48,940 nucleotides of DNA from Gammaproteobacteria bacterium RIFCSPLOWO2_12_47_11. Its GTDB lineage: Bacteria; Pseudomonadota; Gammaproteobacteria; Eutrophobiales; Eutrophobiaceae. Under the pieces are notes generated by a model. That model had not been told where the DNA came from. It saw only the letters and a list, made by a program, of their open reading frames with translations, and ran no database searches. How positions within the stretch are numbered: position 1 is the first letter of the stretch; each line of letters opens with the position of its first letter. A program made the translations under genes and the position numbers. Below are positions 6,448 through 14,859 of the stretch, piece by piece. Location of the stretch: assembly GCA_001801885.1 (NCBI GenBank), contig MGYU01000018.1, positions 1 to 48,940 on the forward strand. The letters are read 5' to 3'.

Positions 6448-7065
6448 CTCTCCAGCAAGTTAATGGCGTCATTGCAATATGGGACCGGCATGCGCTTGAT
6501 TGAATGTGTCCGCCTGAGGGTAATGGATATTGATTTTGGCTATTCACAAATTGTCATATATCAAGGCAAAGGCAAGAAAGACCGGATTGCACCATTACCT
6601 GATAAATTGGTTGATTCTTTGAAAGTACACCTTGAAAAAGTCCGTCAATTACATGATAAGGATCTGGCAGAGGGTTATGGTGAGGTTTTTCTACCGGGAG
6701 CATTGGCAAAAAAATATCCGAACGCGGCAAAGCAATGGCGATGGCAATATGCTTTCCCCAGCGGCAAGCTTTCGATTGATCCGGAAACCGGGATTACCCG
6801 CCGGCACCATCTTCATGAAAGTACAGTCAGGAAAGCCTTAAGCAATGCCGTGAGAAATGCCGGTATTGTAAAACGGGTGACCACACACACTTTAAGACAC
6901 AGTTTTGCCACGCATCTTCTATCAGATGGTTACGATATTCGTACTGTGCAGGAGTTGCTCGGACATGCCGATGTTTCGACAACTATGATCTATACGCATG
7001 TACTAAACCGGGGTGGCAGGGGTGTCAGGAGTCCGCTGGATGAGGTTACTATGCGTGATGACTAA
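6448..7065 (+). pseudogene. intI: Integron integrase IntI, N-terminal domain missing
   Basis: The translated frame is an integron integrase from the Box I region to the C-terminus (200 residues from ATG 6463; homology begins a few codons earlier at about 6448). All catalytic residues survive: Arg in YGTGMRL, Lys in GKGKKDR, HTLRHS, the His of LLGHAD and nucleophile Tyr of [10 protein letters not shown]. Residues about 80-100 ([18 protein letters not shown]) are the extra segment found only in IntI proteins among tyrosine recombinases, which makes the assignment firm. About 135 residues, the DNA-clamping N-terminal domain, are missing, so it should not recombine on its own. Its stop overlaps the 3' end of trkH by four bases. 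Confidence 0.92.
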
Positions 7066-8510
7066 TTCCGCCAGAAGCCAGGTGAGAGGATGACGAGCAG
7101 CGGGAATATTTCCAGACGGCCGAGTAGCATTGCAATGACAGCGATCAATTTCCCGGAGTCACTGACACTGGCAAAAGTGGTACTGACTTCACCGAGACCC
7201 GGACCAAGGTTGTTCAGGGTGGCAGCAACAGAGGCAAATGCACTGACCTGATCCAGACCTGCCATCATCATCAACAATGTCAGTAATGCAAATACAATAA
7301 TGTAAGCTGCGAAAAATCCCCAGATGGCCTGAATCACATTGTTATCCAGTACACGTTGACCGATCATGACCGGGCGGTGGGCTTTGGGATAAACCAGAAG
7401 AAACAACTGCTGTCCCGCCTGTTTGAACAGTGTAACTATCCTGATGACTTTAATGCCGCCGGCGGTCGAACCGCCGCAACCGCCGATAAAGCTGATGAAG
7501 ATCAGCATGACAGGCAGAAAAGTTGGCCATACTGAAAAATCTGTGACCCCGAATCCGGTACTGGTGATTACAGAAGTGACTTCAAAGAGCGCGATGTCCA
7601 GTGTCTGGAAAATATTATGGTAAACACCTTTGTAATAAAGAGAAAGCGTGTACAAAACCACGAACGCAGATACCATTAAAAGAAACACGCGTGTCTCAGT
7701 ATCAATAATATAAAGTGAAGGGTGCCTGTTTTTTATTGCCAGAAAATGTATGCCGAAATTAATTGCACCGAGCAACATGAAAACAACTGCAATGAAGTTC
7801 ACCACAGGGTTGTTGAAATAGGCAAAGCTTTCATCATGAGTCGAAAATCCGCCGGTGGATACCGTGGCAAAGGCGTGCTGCAGGGCATCGAACAGGTTAC
7901 CCCCCGCCAGCCAGTAACCGATCGTACAGGCCAGTGTCAATCCTATGTAAATCAGGCACAGGTTACGCGCCGCATGTGCAAGTCTGGGTACGAGCTTTTC
8001 GTCTTTCATCGGGCCAGGCGTTTCGGCACGATATAGTTGCGTACCACCTACACCCAGCATGGGCAGGACCGCGATGGCCAAAATCACCAGACCCATACCG
8101 CCGAAGAATTGTAGTTGCTGGCGGTAGTACAGAATGGATGGAGGAAATTTGTCGAGATCAAGCACGACAGTTGCGCCGGTGGTGGTAAATCCTGATGTCG
8201 CCTCAAACAGTGCATCCACAAAACCAAGATGCCCGCCGATAATAAAGGGCAGGGCGCTGGCAAGACTTAATATCATCCAGAACACAGCCACGACCAGGAA
8301 GCCATCGCTGCGCCGCAATTCCACAGTTTGATGCCTGAACTGGAACCAGAGGAGATAACCGGTTGTGATCAGCAGCAGAAAGGTAATGAAAAAATCTTCA
8401 AGTTCCCCATCGTGAAACCAGAACGACACCAGCATCGGTGGCAGCAACGTCAGGCTGTGAGCAATACACAGCATGCCGATAATATGTAAAACATAAATTC
8501 GGCTTTTCAT
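7062..8510 (-). CDS. trkH: Trk-type potassium uptake protein TrkH
   Basis: A 482-residue membrane protein, the same size as E. coli TrkH. It has the four pore-loop repeats of the Trk/Ktr/HKT family, each with a filter glycine: [36 protein letters not shown] and [13 protein letters not shown]. The C-terminus [20 protein letters not shown] is characteristic. It forms the channel subunit that takes up K+ with the help of cytosolic TrkA, which is not in this window. A 9-bp perfect hairpin lies 17 bases upstream of ATG 8510. The gene converges with intI, showing that the integron lies beside a housekeeping locus. Confidence 0.95.
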   Translation of the reverse strand: MKSRIYVLHIIGMLCIAHSLTLLPPMLVSFWFHDGELEDFFITFLLLITTGYLLWFQFRHQTVELRRSDGFLVVAVFWMILSLASALPFIIGGHLGFVDALFEATSGFTTTGATVVLDLDKFPPSILYYRQQLQFFGGMGLVILAIAVLPMLGVGGTQLYRAETPGPMKDEKLVPRLAHAARNLCLIYIGLTLACTIGYWLAGGNLFDALQHAFATVSTGGFSTHDESFAYFNNPVVNFIAVVFMLLGAINFGIHFLAIKNRHPSLYIIDTETRVFLLMVSAFVVLYTLSLYYKGVYHNIFQTLDIALFEVTSVITSTGFGVTDFSVWPTFLPVMLIFISFIGGCGGSTAGGIKVIRIVTLFKQAGQQLFLLVYPKAHRPVMIGQRVLDNNVIQAIWGFFAAYIIVFALLTLLMMMAGLDQVSAFASVAATLNNLGPGLGEVSTTFASVSDSGKLIAVIAMLLGRLEIFPLLVILSPGFWRN

Positions 8511-8526
8511 TATTTAAGGTTATTCC

Positions 8527-8547
8527 TCAGCCAATGGAATTGGCTGA
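8527..8547. promoter_or_regulatory. Perfect 9-bp hairpin upstream of trkH
   Basis: TCAGCCAAT (8527-8535), loop GGA, ATTGGCTGA (8539-8547). It ends 17 bases before the trkH start codon on the minus strand. There is no T-tract on the trkH side, so a terminator is unlikely; an operator or an mRNA leader hairpin near the ribosome site is possible. A second shorter hairpin (TGGTGC-GAT-GCACCA) lies about 20 bases further upstream. Confidence 0.4.
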
Positions 8548-8630
8548 AGTCATGATAATTTAATTTGGTGCGATGCACCATGCAATTAAAAATAACCTTT
8601 AAAATTAATCATGTATGCGATTGATCAGGA

Positions 8631-8906
8631 TTATTTAGCGAAGAGGTAGTAGTAAGTTAACCCGATTATTACGATGGAGATTATTAACCATTTCAAACCG
8701 TGCAGGGATGCACTCTGCCGTACTTCAAATTGTGACTTTATTGCCGGATTTTGTTTTACATAGTGTTCCACCAGTTCTTTTGCTTCTTTCAGACCCAGGC
8801 CGGTTTCTTCCCTGACGATCTTGATGGCTTCCAGCTTTTTACCATTTTCCATGGCCGAGACTGCCGCAGCGGGAATCTGATCAATAGCGTTTTGAGATGA
8901 GTTCAT
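8631..8906 (-). CDS. Membrane-anchored protein with ribosomal L7/L12 C-terminal-like domain
   Basis: A 91-residue protein. Residues about 20-50 (GKKLEAIKIVREETGLGLKE and AKELVEHYV) match the C-terminal domain of ribosomal protein L7/L12, the part that recruits translation factors. After residue 65 one membrane helix follows (LKWLIISIVIIGLTYYYLF). It lacks the L7/L12 dimerisation domain, so it is not the ribosomal protein; the fold is reused in small membrane proteins of unknown role. ATG 8906 gives a compact N-terminus; a GTG at 8918 is an alternative. Confidence 0.75.
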   Translation of the reverse strand: MNSSQNAIDQIPAAAVSAMENGKKLEAIKIVREETGLGLKEAKELVEHYVKQNPAIKSQFEVRQSASLHGLKWLIISIVIIGLTYYYLFAK

Positions 8907-9051
8907 GGTATTTAACACCGGACAATATTTTTAATAATAAGTTTTACCCGCAACAATATAATACCGGCATTGTTGATGTATGAAGGTCCACGATGAACCC
9001 ATCATTGCAGACTTCTGATAAAAAAGTACAGGGCGGAAACGATTAACGCAC

Positions 9052-9666
9052 TTACTTCTGTTTCCAGCTACCGCTGGTGTCCTGGAAGAACCAGCCGCCG
9101 GGCGCATTCGCGATCCAGCGCCGTGCAAATGTGTTGCGTATATCGCTCTCCCATTCCGGATGACCATTGGCACTGGCGATTTCCGCATAAAGCGCATTGC
9201 GGTCCTGGTTTTCGGCCGCCACAAGTTGATTAACGGTATTACGGTCCTTGATGGAGACGGCCTTGGGATCACGCAGGGTAATGAGTCCTTTGCTGTCCAT
9301 CCCGATGGCGCCATTGTCATAGAAAGGTTGCAACTGGTTGTGACGCTGTGTCATCGAAGCCTTGAACTTGTTGATGGCGGGCGTGGAGATATCCATATTG
9401 GCTTCCTGTGCATAAGCTGAGGGCACCAGGAATTCCAGCAGGCGTGTGGCGACTCCCTGTTCCGGTAATTTTTCGTAAGAGGATTGATCATCGGGTTGTG
9501 CCGGTGTGTCAGGCTGCATTTTTTCCAGCTTGTCGCCGTAGACTTCCTTGATGATCCGGTCCGCGGCCTGTTCTGCAGCGGCGGCAGGAAAATAGACATT
9601 CACAGTTATGCAACCGGTCACAAATACTAAAAGCACCAATAGCCTGAATTCACGCGTATAAGTCAT
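9052..9666 (-). CDS. ydbL: YdbL-family (DUF1318) lipoprotein
   Basis: A 204-residue protein that starts MTYTREF after a GAGGAA ribosome site. A lipobox (VFVTGC, Cys near residue 18) predicts a lipid-anchored protein. After TVNVYFPAAAAEQAAD, the signature start of this family, comes a variable linker. The C-terminal DUF1318 domain (about 105-204) contains the phrases GLITLRDPKAV, VAAENQDRNALY, ANGHPEWE and GWFFQDTSGSW. In E. coli ydbL forms an operon with ydbH and ynbE; YdbL affects the YdbH-YnbE lipid-transport bridge. Here ydbH lies 98 bp upstream and no separate ynbE is seen, so this lipoprotein may cover that role too (inference). Confidence 0.85.
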   Translation of the reverse strand: MTYTREFRLLVLLVFVTGCITVNVYFPAAAAEQAADRIIKEVYGDKLEKMQPDTPAQPDDQSSYEKLPEQGVATRLLEFLVPSAYAQEANMDISTPAINKFKASMTQRHNQLQPFYDNGAIGMDSKGLITLRDPKAVSIKDRNTVNQLVAAENQDRNALYAEIASANGHPEWESDIRNTFARRWIANAPGGWFFQDTSGSWKQK

Positions 9667-9764
9667 TGCTCGATTCCTCTTTATTTCCGTTCGTATTGCC
9701 AATTTTTTCTGCAGCACCTGATTAATCAGATTCCAATATCAGGTTATGGTTCATAATGTATAGC

Positions 9765-11891
9765 TTACTTGAATTCAGGCCTGTTGCTACTGATGGTTTT
9801 CAAACCTTCAACCAGTGCAACCCAGGTAATGGAATGCCCGGTGCCCTTGACTTCGATCCAGGGCGGCAGCAGACCGCCACGGGAGACGATAATAAATCCC
9901 TCCGGCGTGTCACCGACGCCGCCCATTTCGCACGATCCATTATATAACCGGCAACTGATGCCCAGTCGTCCGTAAGAGTATTCCTTGAATATCCGAAGAA
10001 ACCCGCTCGACAGGGCACTGACCGCGCCACCGCCGATATACCCCAGGTTGTCCACCGCCTGCTGACTGATGCGATGCCGGGTTTGATCATCTTCCGGTGT
10101 TGCCAGTGCCGCTTCGAAATACACCGGTTGCCACGCCTTCAATTCCAGCTTATTTACCCCGCCGCTTATCAGGCCCTGGATCTTGCCAAAGGAAAAATGC
10201 CCGGTCAGCAGTTCCAGATCAAGCTTGTCGATATCGATATCTGCATACAGCGCCGGCGCCAGGCCAAACAGATCTTCGATGCGCAGATTGCGCACGACCA
10301 CGTTGCCATCAAACAGTCCCAGGTTAATCTGGCCATCAACCACCAGGTTGCCTTGACTGTAGGTGAGACCATTGATGGCGCCAGTCAGCTGACCGGACAT
10401 GATCGGCCAGTCCATGGCCTGGGTGAAATCGGTCATGGAGATCGGGGTCAGCGACCCGTCGATCCTGATGGTCATGTCATTCCTGCCCACATTAATAATA
10501 TTGAACGCATCAATTTGCAGCATGCCATCCAGCACCGGAACATCTTCCCAGCTTATGATATTTACAGTCTGGTCCCTGGACTCGAGTGCCAGTTTTCCGG
10601 CACCGATATCGATGCGGTAAATCCCGGCGCCACGCCATGACATGCCGGATTGTATCGGTATCGCCTCGTCGGTGACCCTGAACGCACCATCCAGTCCGGC
10701 GATGTGAAAACGTCCATTGCCATCATAGGCATGCAGATCGTCAAAGTGCAGGTCCAGATGCCTGAGTTCGTTGGCCGTAATTCGCACTTTGGTTTCAAGG
10801 GCGCCTGCAATTTCCAGGGCATTGAACTGCGTATCGAGCAGGAAGGGTTGCAGCCAGGTGGTATAAAATTTACCGGCATCGGTGGCCGTCAATGCAATGT
10901 CCGCACGGTTAATGTTTATTTCTTCGCCCAGTTCAGCTTCCACCTGCACCCGTGCAGTCATCACGCCCGGATGACTGATATCAAGCCGATGCAGGTTGAC
11001 CTGTTGCAGCGACCGATCAAGATGCATATCGACGGCGAAACGCAGCGGTTGATCCGTAATTTCCAGCGCAATGCCGGGACGGACATTGCCCATACTGATC
11101 CCGGGTTCCACATAGAGTGCGCCGTTGCCGAGATTTCCCCCGGCTTTGATGTCCCATCCCTCCAGTGCGTTCACGTCAAAACTCACTTCACTGGAAAGAT
11201 TTTCTGCCGCATTCACACCGTAGAAACTGATAGCATGGGTGCGGATGATGCCCTGTACATGGTGCACATCCGCATGACGGCCTTGTATCCGCGCATCGAC
11301 ATCCACGCTGCCGCGCTCATCACTGTAATCCGGGGGCCATACGCCAAAAGGTTCAACTATTTTGCGCAGCCACGTAAGGGCTAACTTGTTGCCCTGTATC
11401 CCGGCCTCCCAACCGCCGGCATTAAATGTCAGATTGCCTGCAATCGTTCCATCACCGGCAGCGATACTGTCCAGCACGATTTCACCTGCGCTGCCATCCA
11501 GGCGGTAGCTCAAACTCAGGCGTCCGTTAATTTCCCCGTGGTCTTGATGCTGTGCGTAATAAATACCCTCACTGCACCGGAGCATGGCGGCAGTCAGGGA
11601 ACCCTCTTTACAGTTGATTTCCAGTTGTTCGAATACAAGGGAAGGGGACAGTGACAAACGGGTTGCGGAAATGCGTAATGTTGCAGACTCGCCGTGGCCG
11701 AAAATTAATGCTACGGAAACATTGTCTGCAGAGAGGCTGTCATATTCAATGCGATCCAGGTTCAGCCCCAGCTGATCGAAAGCATAGGCCGTCTGGGTAA
11801 TGATCCAGAACAAAACAGCGCAGATTGTCTGGAAAAGCGTTCGTGCTTCAGTCCCGGCCGGGTGTGATATTTTTCTGAATCCTGCTGGCAT
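9765..11891 (-). CDS. ydbH: YdbH-family AsmA-like intermembrane lipid transport protein
   Basis: A 708-residue protein with an N-terminal membrane anchor (TICAVLFWIITQTAYAF, about residues 22-38) and a long periplasmic region of beta-rich repeats. The C-terminal part (GGVNKLELKAWQPVYFEAAL, DNLGYIGGGAVSALSSGFLR, YNGSCEMGGV) is diagnostic of YdbH/DctA-YdbH. YdbH, TamB and YhdP are partly redundant AsmA-like bridges that move phospholipid towards the outer membrane. It is shorter than the E. coli protein (about 880 residues). The gene is followed by ydbL on the same strand. Long open frames on the opposite strand (10074-11384) are shadows of this GC-richer coding sequence. Confidence 0.9.
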   Translation of the reverse strand: MPAGFRKISHPAGTEARTLFQTICAVLFWIITQTAYAFDQLGLNLDRIEYDSLSADNVSVALIFGHGESATLRISATRLSLSPSLVFEQLEINCKEGSLTAAMLRCSEGIYYAQHQDHGEINGRLSLSYRLDGSAGEIVLDSIAAGDGTIAGNLTFNAGGWEAGIQGNKLALTWLRKIVEPFGVWPPDYSDERGSVDVDARIQGRHADVHHVQGIIRTHAISFYGVNAAENLSSEVSFDVNALEGWDIKAGGNLGNGALYVEPGISMGNVRPGIALEITDQPLRFAVDMHLDRSLQQVNLHRLDISHPGVMTARVQVEAELGEEININRADIALTATDAGKFYTTWLQPFLLDTQFNALEIAGALETKVRITANELRHLDLHFDDLHAYDGNGRFHIAGLDGAFRVTDEAIPIQSGMSWRGAGIYRIDIGAGKLALESRDQTVNIISWEDVPVLDGMLQIDAFNIINVGRNDMTIRIDGSLTPISMTDFTQAMDWPIMSGQLTGAINGLTYSQGNLVVDGQINLGLFDGNVVVRNLRIEDLFGLAPALYADIDIDKLDLELLTGHFSFGKIQGLISGGVNKLELKAWQPVYFEAALATPEDDQTRHRISQQAVDNLGYIGGGAVSALSSGFLRIFKEYSYGRLGISCRLYNGSCEMGGVGDTPEGFIIVSRGGLLPPWIEVKGTGHSITWVALVEGLKTISSNRPEFK

Positions 11892-12016
11892 GCCGCCATT
11901 TTACGTCTAATTTTCAATCCAGACCGGATCGATTTATCGGACTGGTAAGAAATACAACCGGTTAAAATTAAATACTCCGGCCCGTTTAGTTTTCCAAAGC
12001 CATTGTTAAATTTCGA

Positions 12017-12505
12017 TTATCCTTTTGATTGTTTCTCCTTTATGTGCTCAACATGAACGATCAGTGTGTCAATTGTTTCCTTCAATAAATTGAGCTCATC
12101 GAGCGTCAGATCATTTAACTGTTCGAGGTTGTACTCTATCGTATCGATTATCTTTTTATGAGGGCGCTGCATTGGCCTCATAAAATAGGTTGTAACAGTT
12201 GCCACGATGGTCCCGAAAAACAATACTGAACCGATAACTATCCATAAGCCACCAATTAACAGAGCAATACCAGATGTTGGTGTATCCGCAATTCCTGCTG
12301 TGGAAAATGCGGCTACCCCCCAATACAACGCCTCTCCATACGAATTGATAGACGCCCCTCCAATACCCCGCTCTGCCAGATACACGCCAGCGGAAAACAA
12401 CAACCACAGTACGATCAACATAAGCACCATTTTTGTAAATGGCGTGTGAATAGAGATATCTTTTATAAATCTGTTAAATCGTGTATGTAGCTTTGTACTT
12501 CTCAT
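12017..12505 (-). CDS. Two-TM ion-channel-like protein with atypical filter
   Basis: A 162-residue protein with the 2-TM-plus-pore-loop layout of bacterial K+ channels: helix 1 about 25-46 (MVLMLIVLWLLFSAGVYLAE), pore helix YGEALYWGVAAFSTAG about 57-72, helix 2 about 80-108 (IGGLWIVIGSVLFFGTIVAT). The filter position reads STAGIADTP instead of TVGYGD, so two of the filter residues that line the K+ path are changed. A cytoplasmic helix (about 118-160) with heptad-like Leu/Ile spacing (LEQLNDLTLDELNLLKETID) may form a coiled coil for assembly. It could be a non-selective or non-conducting member. It stands alone on its strand. Confidence 0.75.
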   Translation of the reverse strand: MRSTKLHTRFNRFIKDISIHTPFTKMVLMLIVLWLLFSAGVYLAERGIGGASINSYGEALYWGVAAFSTAGIADTPTSGIALLIGGLWIVIGSVLFFGTIVATVTTYFMRPMQRPHKKIIDTIEYNLEQLNDLTLDELNLLKETIDTLIVHVEHIKEKQSKG

Positions 12506-12785
12506 CTTTTAGGCCAACTCATTAAGAAACAACAAATTCGATATGTTGCCAGGATTTCCATTTTTCCCATCGAAATCTAGCTAGTTACGTGAGGGAAATC
12601 TGGAAGATAATTATATATATCACAACGCGGGTCATTTGGTATACCTCCTTATATTCAAACTGTTAAGCAACATTACCGAAAAAGCAATTCAATAACCAGT
12701 GTTCTCGATTTGCCGATTTGAATCAGTCAAATTTCTCCCTGGAAATTATACGTCAGGAACAGCTCGATATAATCATCGCGGTGTT

Positions 12786-13081
12786 ATGAGAAGGCCGGGC
12801 CGGTCCTGGCCGATGAAGTCACAGATGACAGCAGAGCTGGTGACCGATGCCTTGATGATGGCGTTATGGCGGCGCGGGGATTGCCGGGACAATGCGGCAT
12901 GGAGAGTCTCTTTTCCAGCAAGAAGACTGAGCACATTCATCGACGAATATACCGGAACCGGGAAGAAATTAGAGATAATGTGTTTGATTATATCGAACGC
13001 TATTATAATTCCCGGCGACGACATTCGACTTTGGGATATTTAAGTCCGATAGACCATGAAAAACAAGCTACATTAGCTTAA
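12786..13081 (+). pseudogene. IS3-family transposase (OrfB) remnant
   Basis: Two frames together rebuild the end of an IS3-type DDE transposase. Frame 1 (from 12786) gives WPMKSQMTAELVTDALMMAL and WRRGDCRDNAA; frame 3 continues MESLFSSKKTEHIHRRIYRN, then FDYIERYYNSRRRHSTLGYL and ends at 13081. A one-base deletion near 12897 changes frame. In intact relatives about 40 residues containing the second catalytic Asp separate ALWRRG from the RRGDC motif; they are gone here, a deletion that could have used the repeated RRG codons. The catalytic Glu (in MES) remains. The upstream 280 bases (12506-12785) hold nothing I can identify. Confidence 0.85.
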
Positions 13082-13147
13082 CCGGATGTACGCAGAACCT
13101 GGGGCAGGCCAAATATCAGCCTGGTGGAATAACGACTCGAATAATAA

Positions 13148-14779
13148 ATGACTACGATAAGTGTAATGCTGGGCGGCCTGGGATTATTCCTCGCCGGTAT
13201 GTGGTTGATGACTGATGGTCTGAAAATGGCTGCGGGAGAAGCACTGCGTGATCTTCTGCACAGCTGGACCAATACCCGCATGCGGGGACTGGTGACGGGC
13301 TTTTCCATTACCGCGCTGGTCCAGTCTTCCAGTGCCGTGACCGTGGCCACGATCGGATTTGCAAATGCAGGTCTGTTGACACTCGAGCAGGCCATCTGGG
13401 TGATATTCGGCAGTAATGTAGGTACCACCATGACCGGCTGGATAGTTTCTCTGGTCGGCTTCAAGATCAGTATCGATGTATTCGCCTTACCTCTGATTGG
13501 TATCGGCATGCTGCTGCGTCTGACCGGCAGCACCGCCAAAAGAGGTGCACTGGGTCAGGCGATCGTGGGTTTTGGATTGTTCTTTCTGGGCATCGATGTT
13601 CTCAAAGATGGCTTTGAGACATTCGGCACAGATTTTCAGCTTCCACAGGTTTTTGATCATATTATTATCGGCTTATTGATTTATGTGTTGATTGGATTCC
13701 TGTTGACAACCCTGGTGCAGTCATCCAGTGCGGCCATGGTGATAATCCTGAGTGCAGCACAAGGCGGATTTATTCCACTTTCTGTCGCAGCGGCAGCGGT
13801 CATCGGTACTAATCTGGGGACGACAACGACAGCAATCATTTCAGTACTGGGAGCAACATCAACGGCAAAGCGTGTTGCCGCAAGTCATGTGATTTTTAAC
13901 CTGCTGACTGCGACGATTGCACTCATGATTATCGTTCCATTACTGCATGTTGCGCACATTACCCAGGATCTGCTGGACTTGTCAGAAACGCCAGCAGTTA
14001 CTCTGGCTATGTTCCATACGCTGTTCAACATCCTGGGCATTATCCTGATATGGCCATTTGCAAAAAAACTGGTGAATAATCTTGATACCCGGTTTATTAC
14101 AAAGGATGAGATTGAAGGAAAGCCGGAATTTCTTGATGCAACCGTTCTTGCCGTCCCCATGCTGGCTGCGAATGCGCTCCTCAGCGAGTTGGGACGTGTC
14201 AATTTAATTGCTGTCAATGCCGCCAGAGAGGCATTGGGTGCTGATCATGTCTCCCTGCAGAAACTCGGGCTGGAACATGAAAACAGTATCAAGCTGGTAT
14301 CTGAAATCGGAAATTTTACTGCCCGATTGAATCAGGCCAACTTAGCTGCGGACATCACCGGTATCCTGCCAAAAATCATGGAGTCCGGACAAAAATTCAG
14401 TGTCATTACCGGTTATGCCTGTGATATTGCCGAGTTGCAACACAAGATAAGGTTGCCCGATGATGAACATCTCAGGAGTCTGATCTCCCGCCTCAAGCGT
14501 GAAGCCGCAGATATCATTGTTGATGCCAGTGTAAGCGATCACAGGGTTAACATTCAGGCCATGGAACAAAAACTCGGGGTATTGGAGAACACCTATATTG
14601 ACCTCAAGCGCACCGTACTGAACGCCGGTGCGAGAGGACAGGTAAGCATGATCATTATGGATGCGCAGTTGCAACAGGCCTTTATTATCCGGCGCATGGC
14701 AAAACAGATTAAAAAGGCCGTGAGTAACTATCCTGAAATTCTTGCGATCACAGGTGTTAAAACTGTGCCAGGTCAATAG
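13148..14779 (+). CDS. Na+/phosphate cotransporter family protein with PhoU-like tail
   Basis: A 543-residue membrane protein. Two inverted repeats each contain the family signature QSSSA: ALVQSSSAVTVATIGFANAG (about 57-76) and TLVQSSSAAMVIILSAAQGG (about 190-210), each followed by GSNVGTT or GTNLGTT. The N-terminal 320 residues hold about eight to nine membrane segments; the C-terminal 200 residues are soluble and helical, like PhoU. It resembles YjbB/NptA exporters that move phosphate with Na+. No clear ribosome site precedes ATG 13148, and the gene begins just after an IS3 remnant, which may have altered its promoter. Confidence 0.88.
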   Translation: MTTISVMLGGLGLFLAGMWLMTDGLKMAAGEALRDLLHSWTNTRMRGLVTGFSITALVQSSSAVTVATIGFANAGLLTLEQAIWVIFGSNVGTTMTGWIVSLVGFKISIDVFALPLIGIGMLLRLTGSTAKRGALGQAIVGFGLFFLGIDVLKDGFETFGTDFQLPQVFDHIIIGLLIYVLIGFLLTTLVQSSSAAMVIILSAAQGGFIPLSVAAAAVIGTNLGTTTTAIISVLGATSTAKRVAASHVIFNLLTATIALMIIVPLLHVAHITQDLLDLSETPAVTLAMFHTLFNILGIILIWPFAKKLVNNLDTRFITKDEIEGKPEFLDATVLAVPMLAANALLSELGRVNLIAVNAAREALGADHVSLQKLGLEHENSIKLVSEIGNFTARLNQANLAADITGILPKIMESGQKFSVITGYACDIAELQHKIRLPDDEHLRSLISRLKREAADIIVDASVSDHRVNIQAMEQKLGVLENTYIDLKRTVLNAGARGQVSMIIMDAQLQQAFIIRRMAKQIKKAVSNYPEILAITGVKTVPGQ

Positions 14780-14859
14780 TCTCTGTTCATAGTCAAGTTC
14801 GGCTTGATTAGATGTTATATTTGATCTGTACTCTGTACTCAATCCTCAGCACTCAGCAC

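Larger units (their letters stand above)
4141..7065. mobile_element. Degraded integron: cassette array plus truncated intI
   Basis: The layout is that of an integron: an integrase gene on the plus strand (6448-7065, N-terminus lost) diverging from an array of minus-strand gene units separated by attC-like sites at 4970-5030, 5705-5792 and 6081-6140. From the integrase outward the units are a truncated small ORF, an IS1182-type transposase fragment, a HigBA-2-like pair and a methyltransferase. The attI site and cassette promoter that should lie before intI are missing and replaced by a 67-bp inverted repeat. The left edge is a joint with a higBA locus. With no complete integrase the array should be static unless another integrase acts in trans. 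Confidence 0.8.

Noticed and set aside
10074-11384. Long open frames on the plus strand opposite ydbH
   Set aside because: They mirror the codon structure of ydbH, lack ribosome sites and match no family.
13148-14779. Na/Pi transporter gene as part of the adjacent IS3 element
   Set aside because: IS3 elements do not carry passenger genes of this type, and the transporter is a normal chromosomal family.
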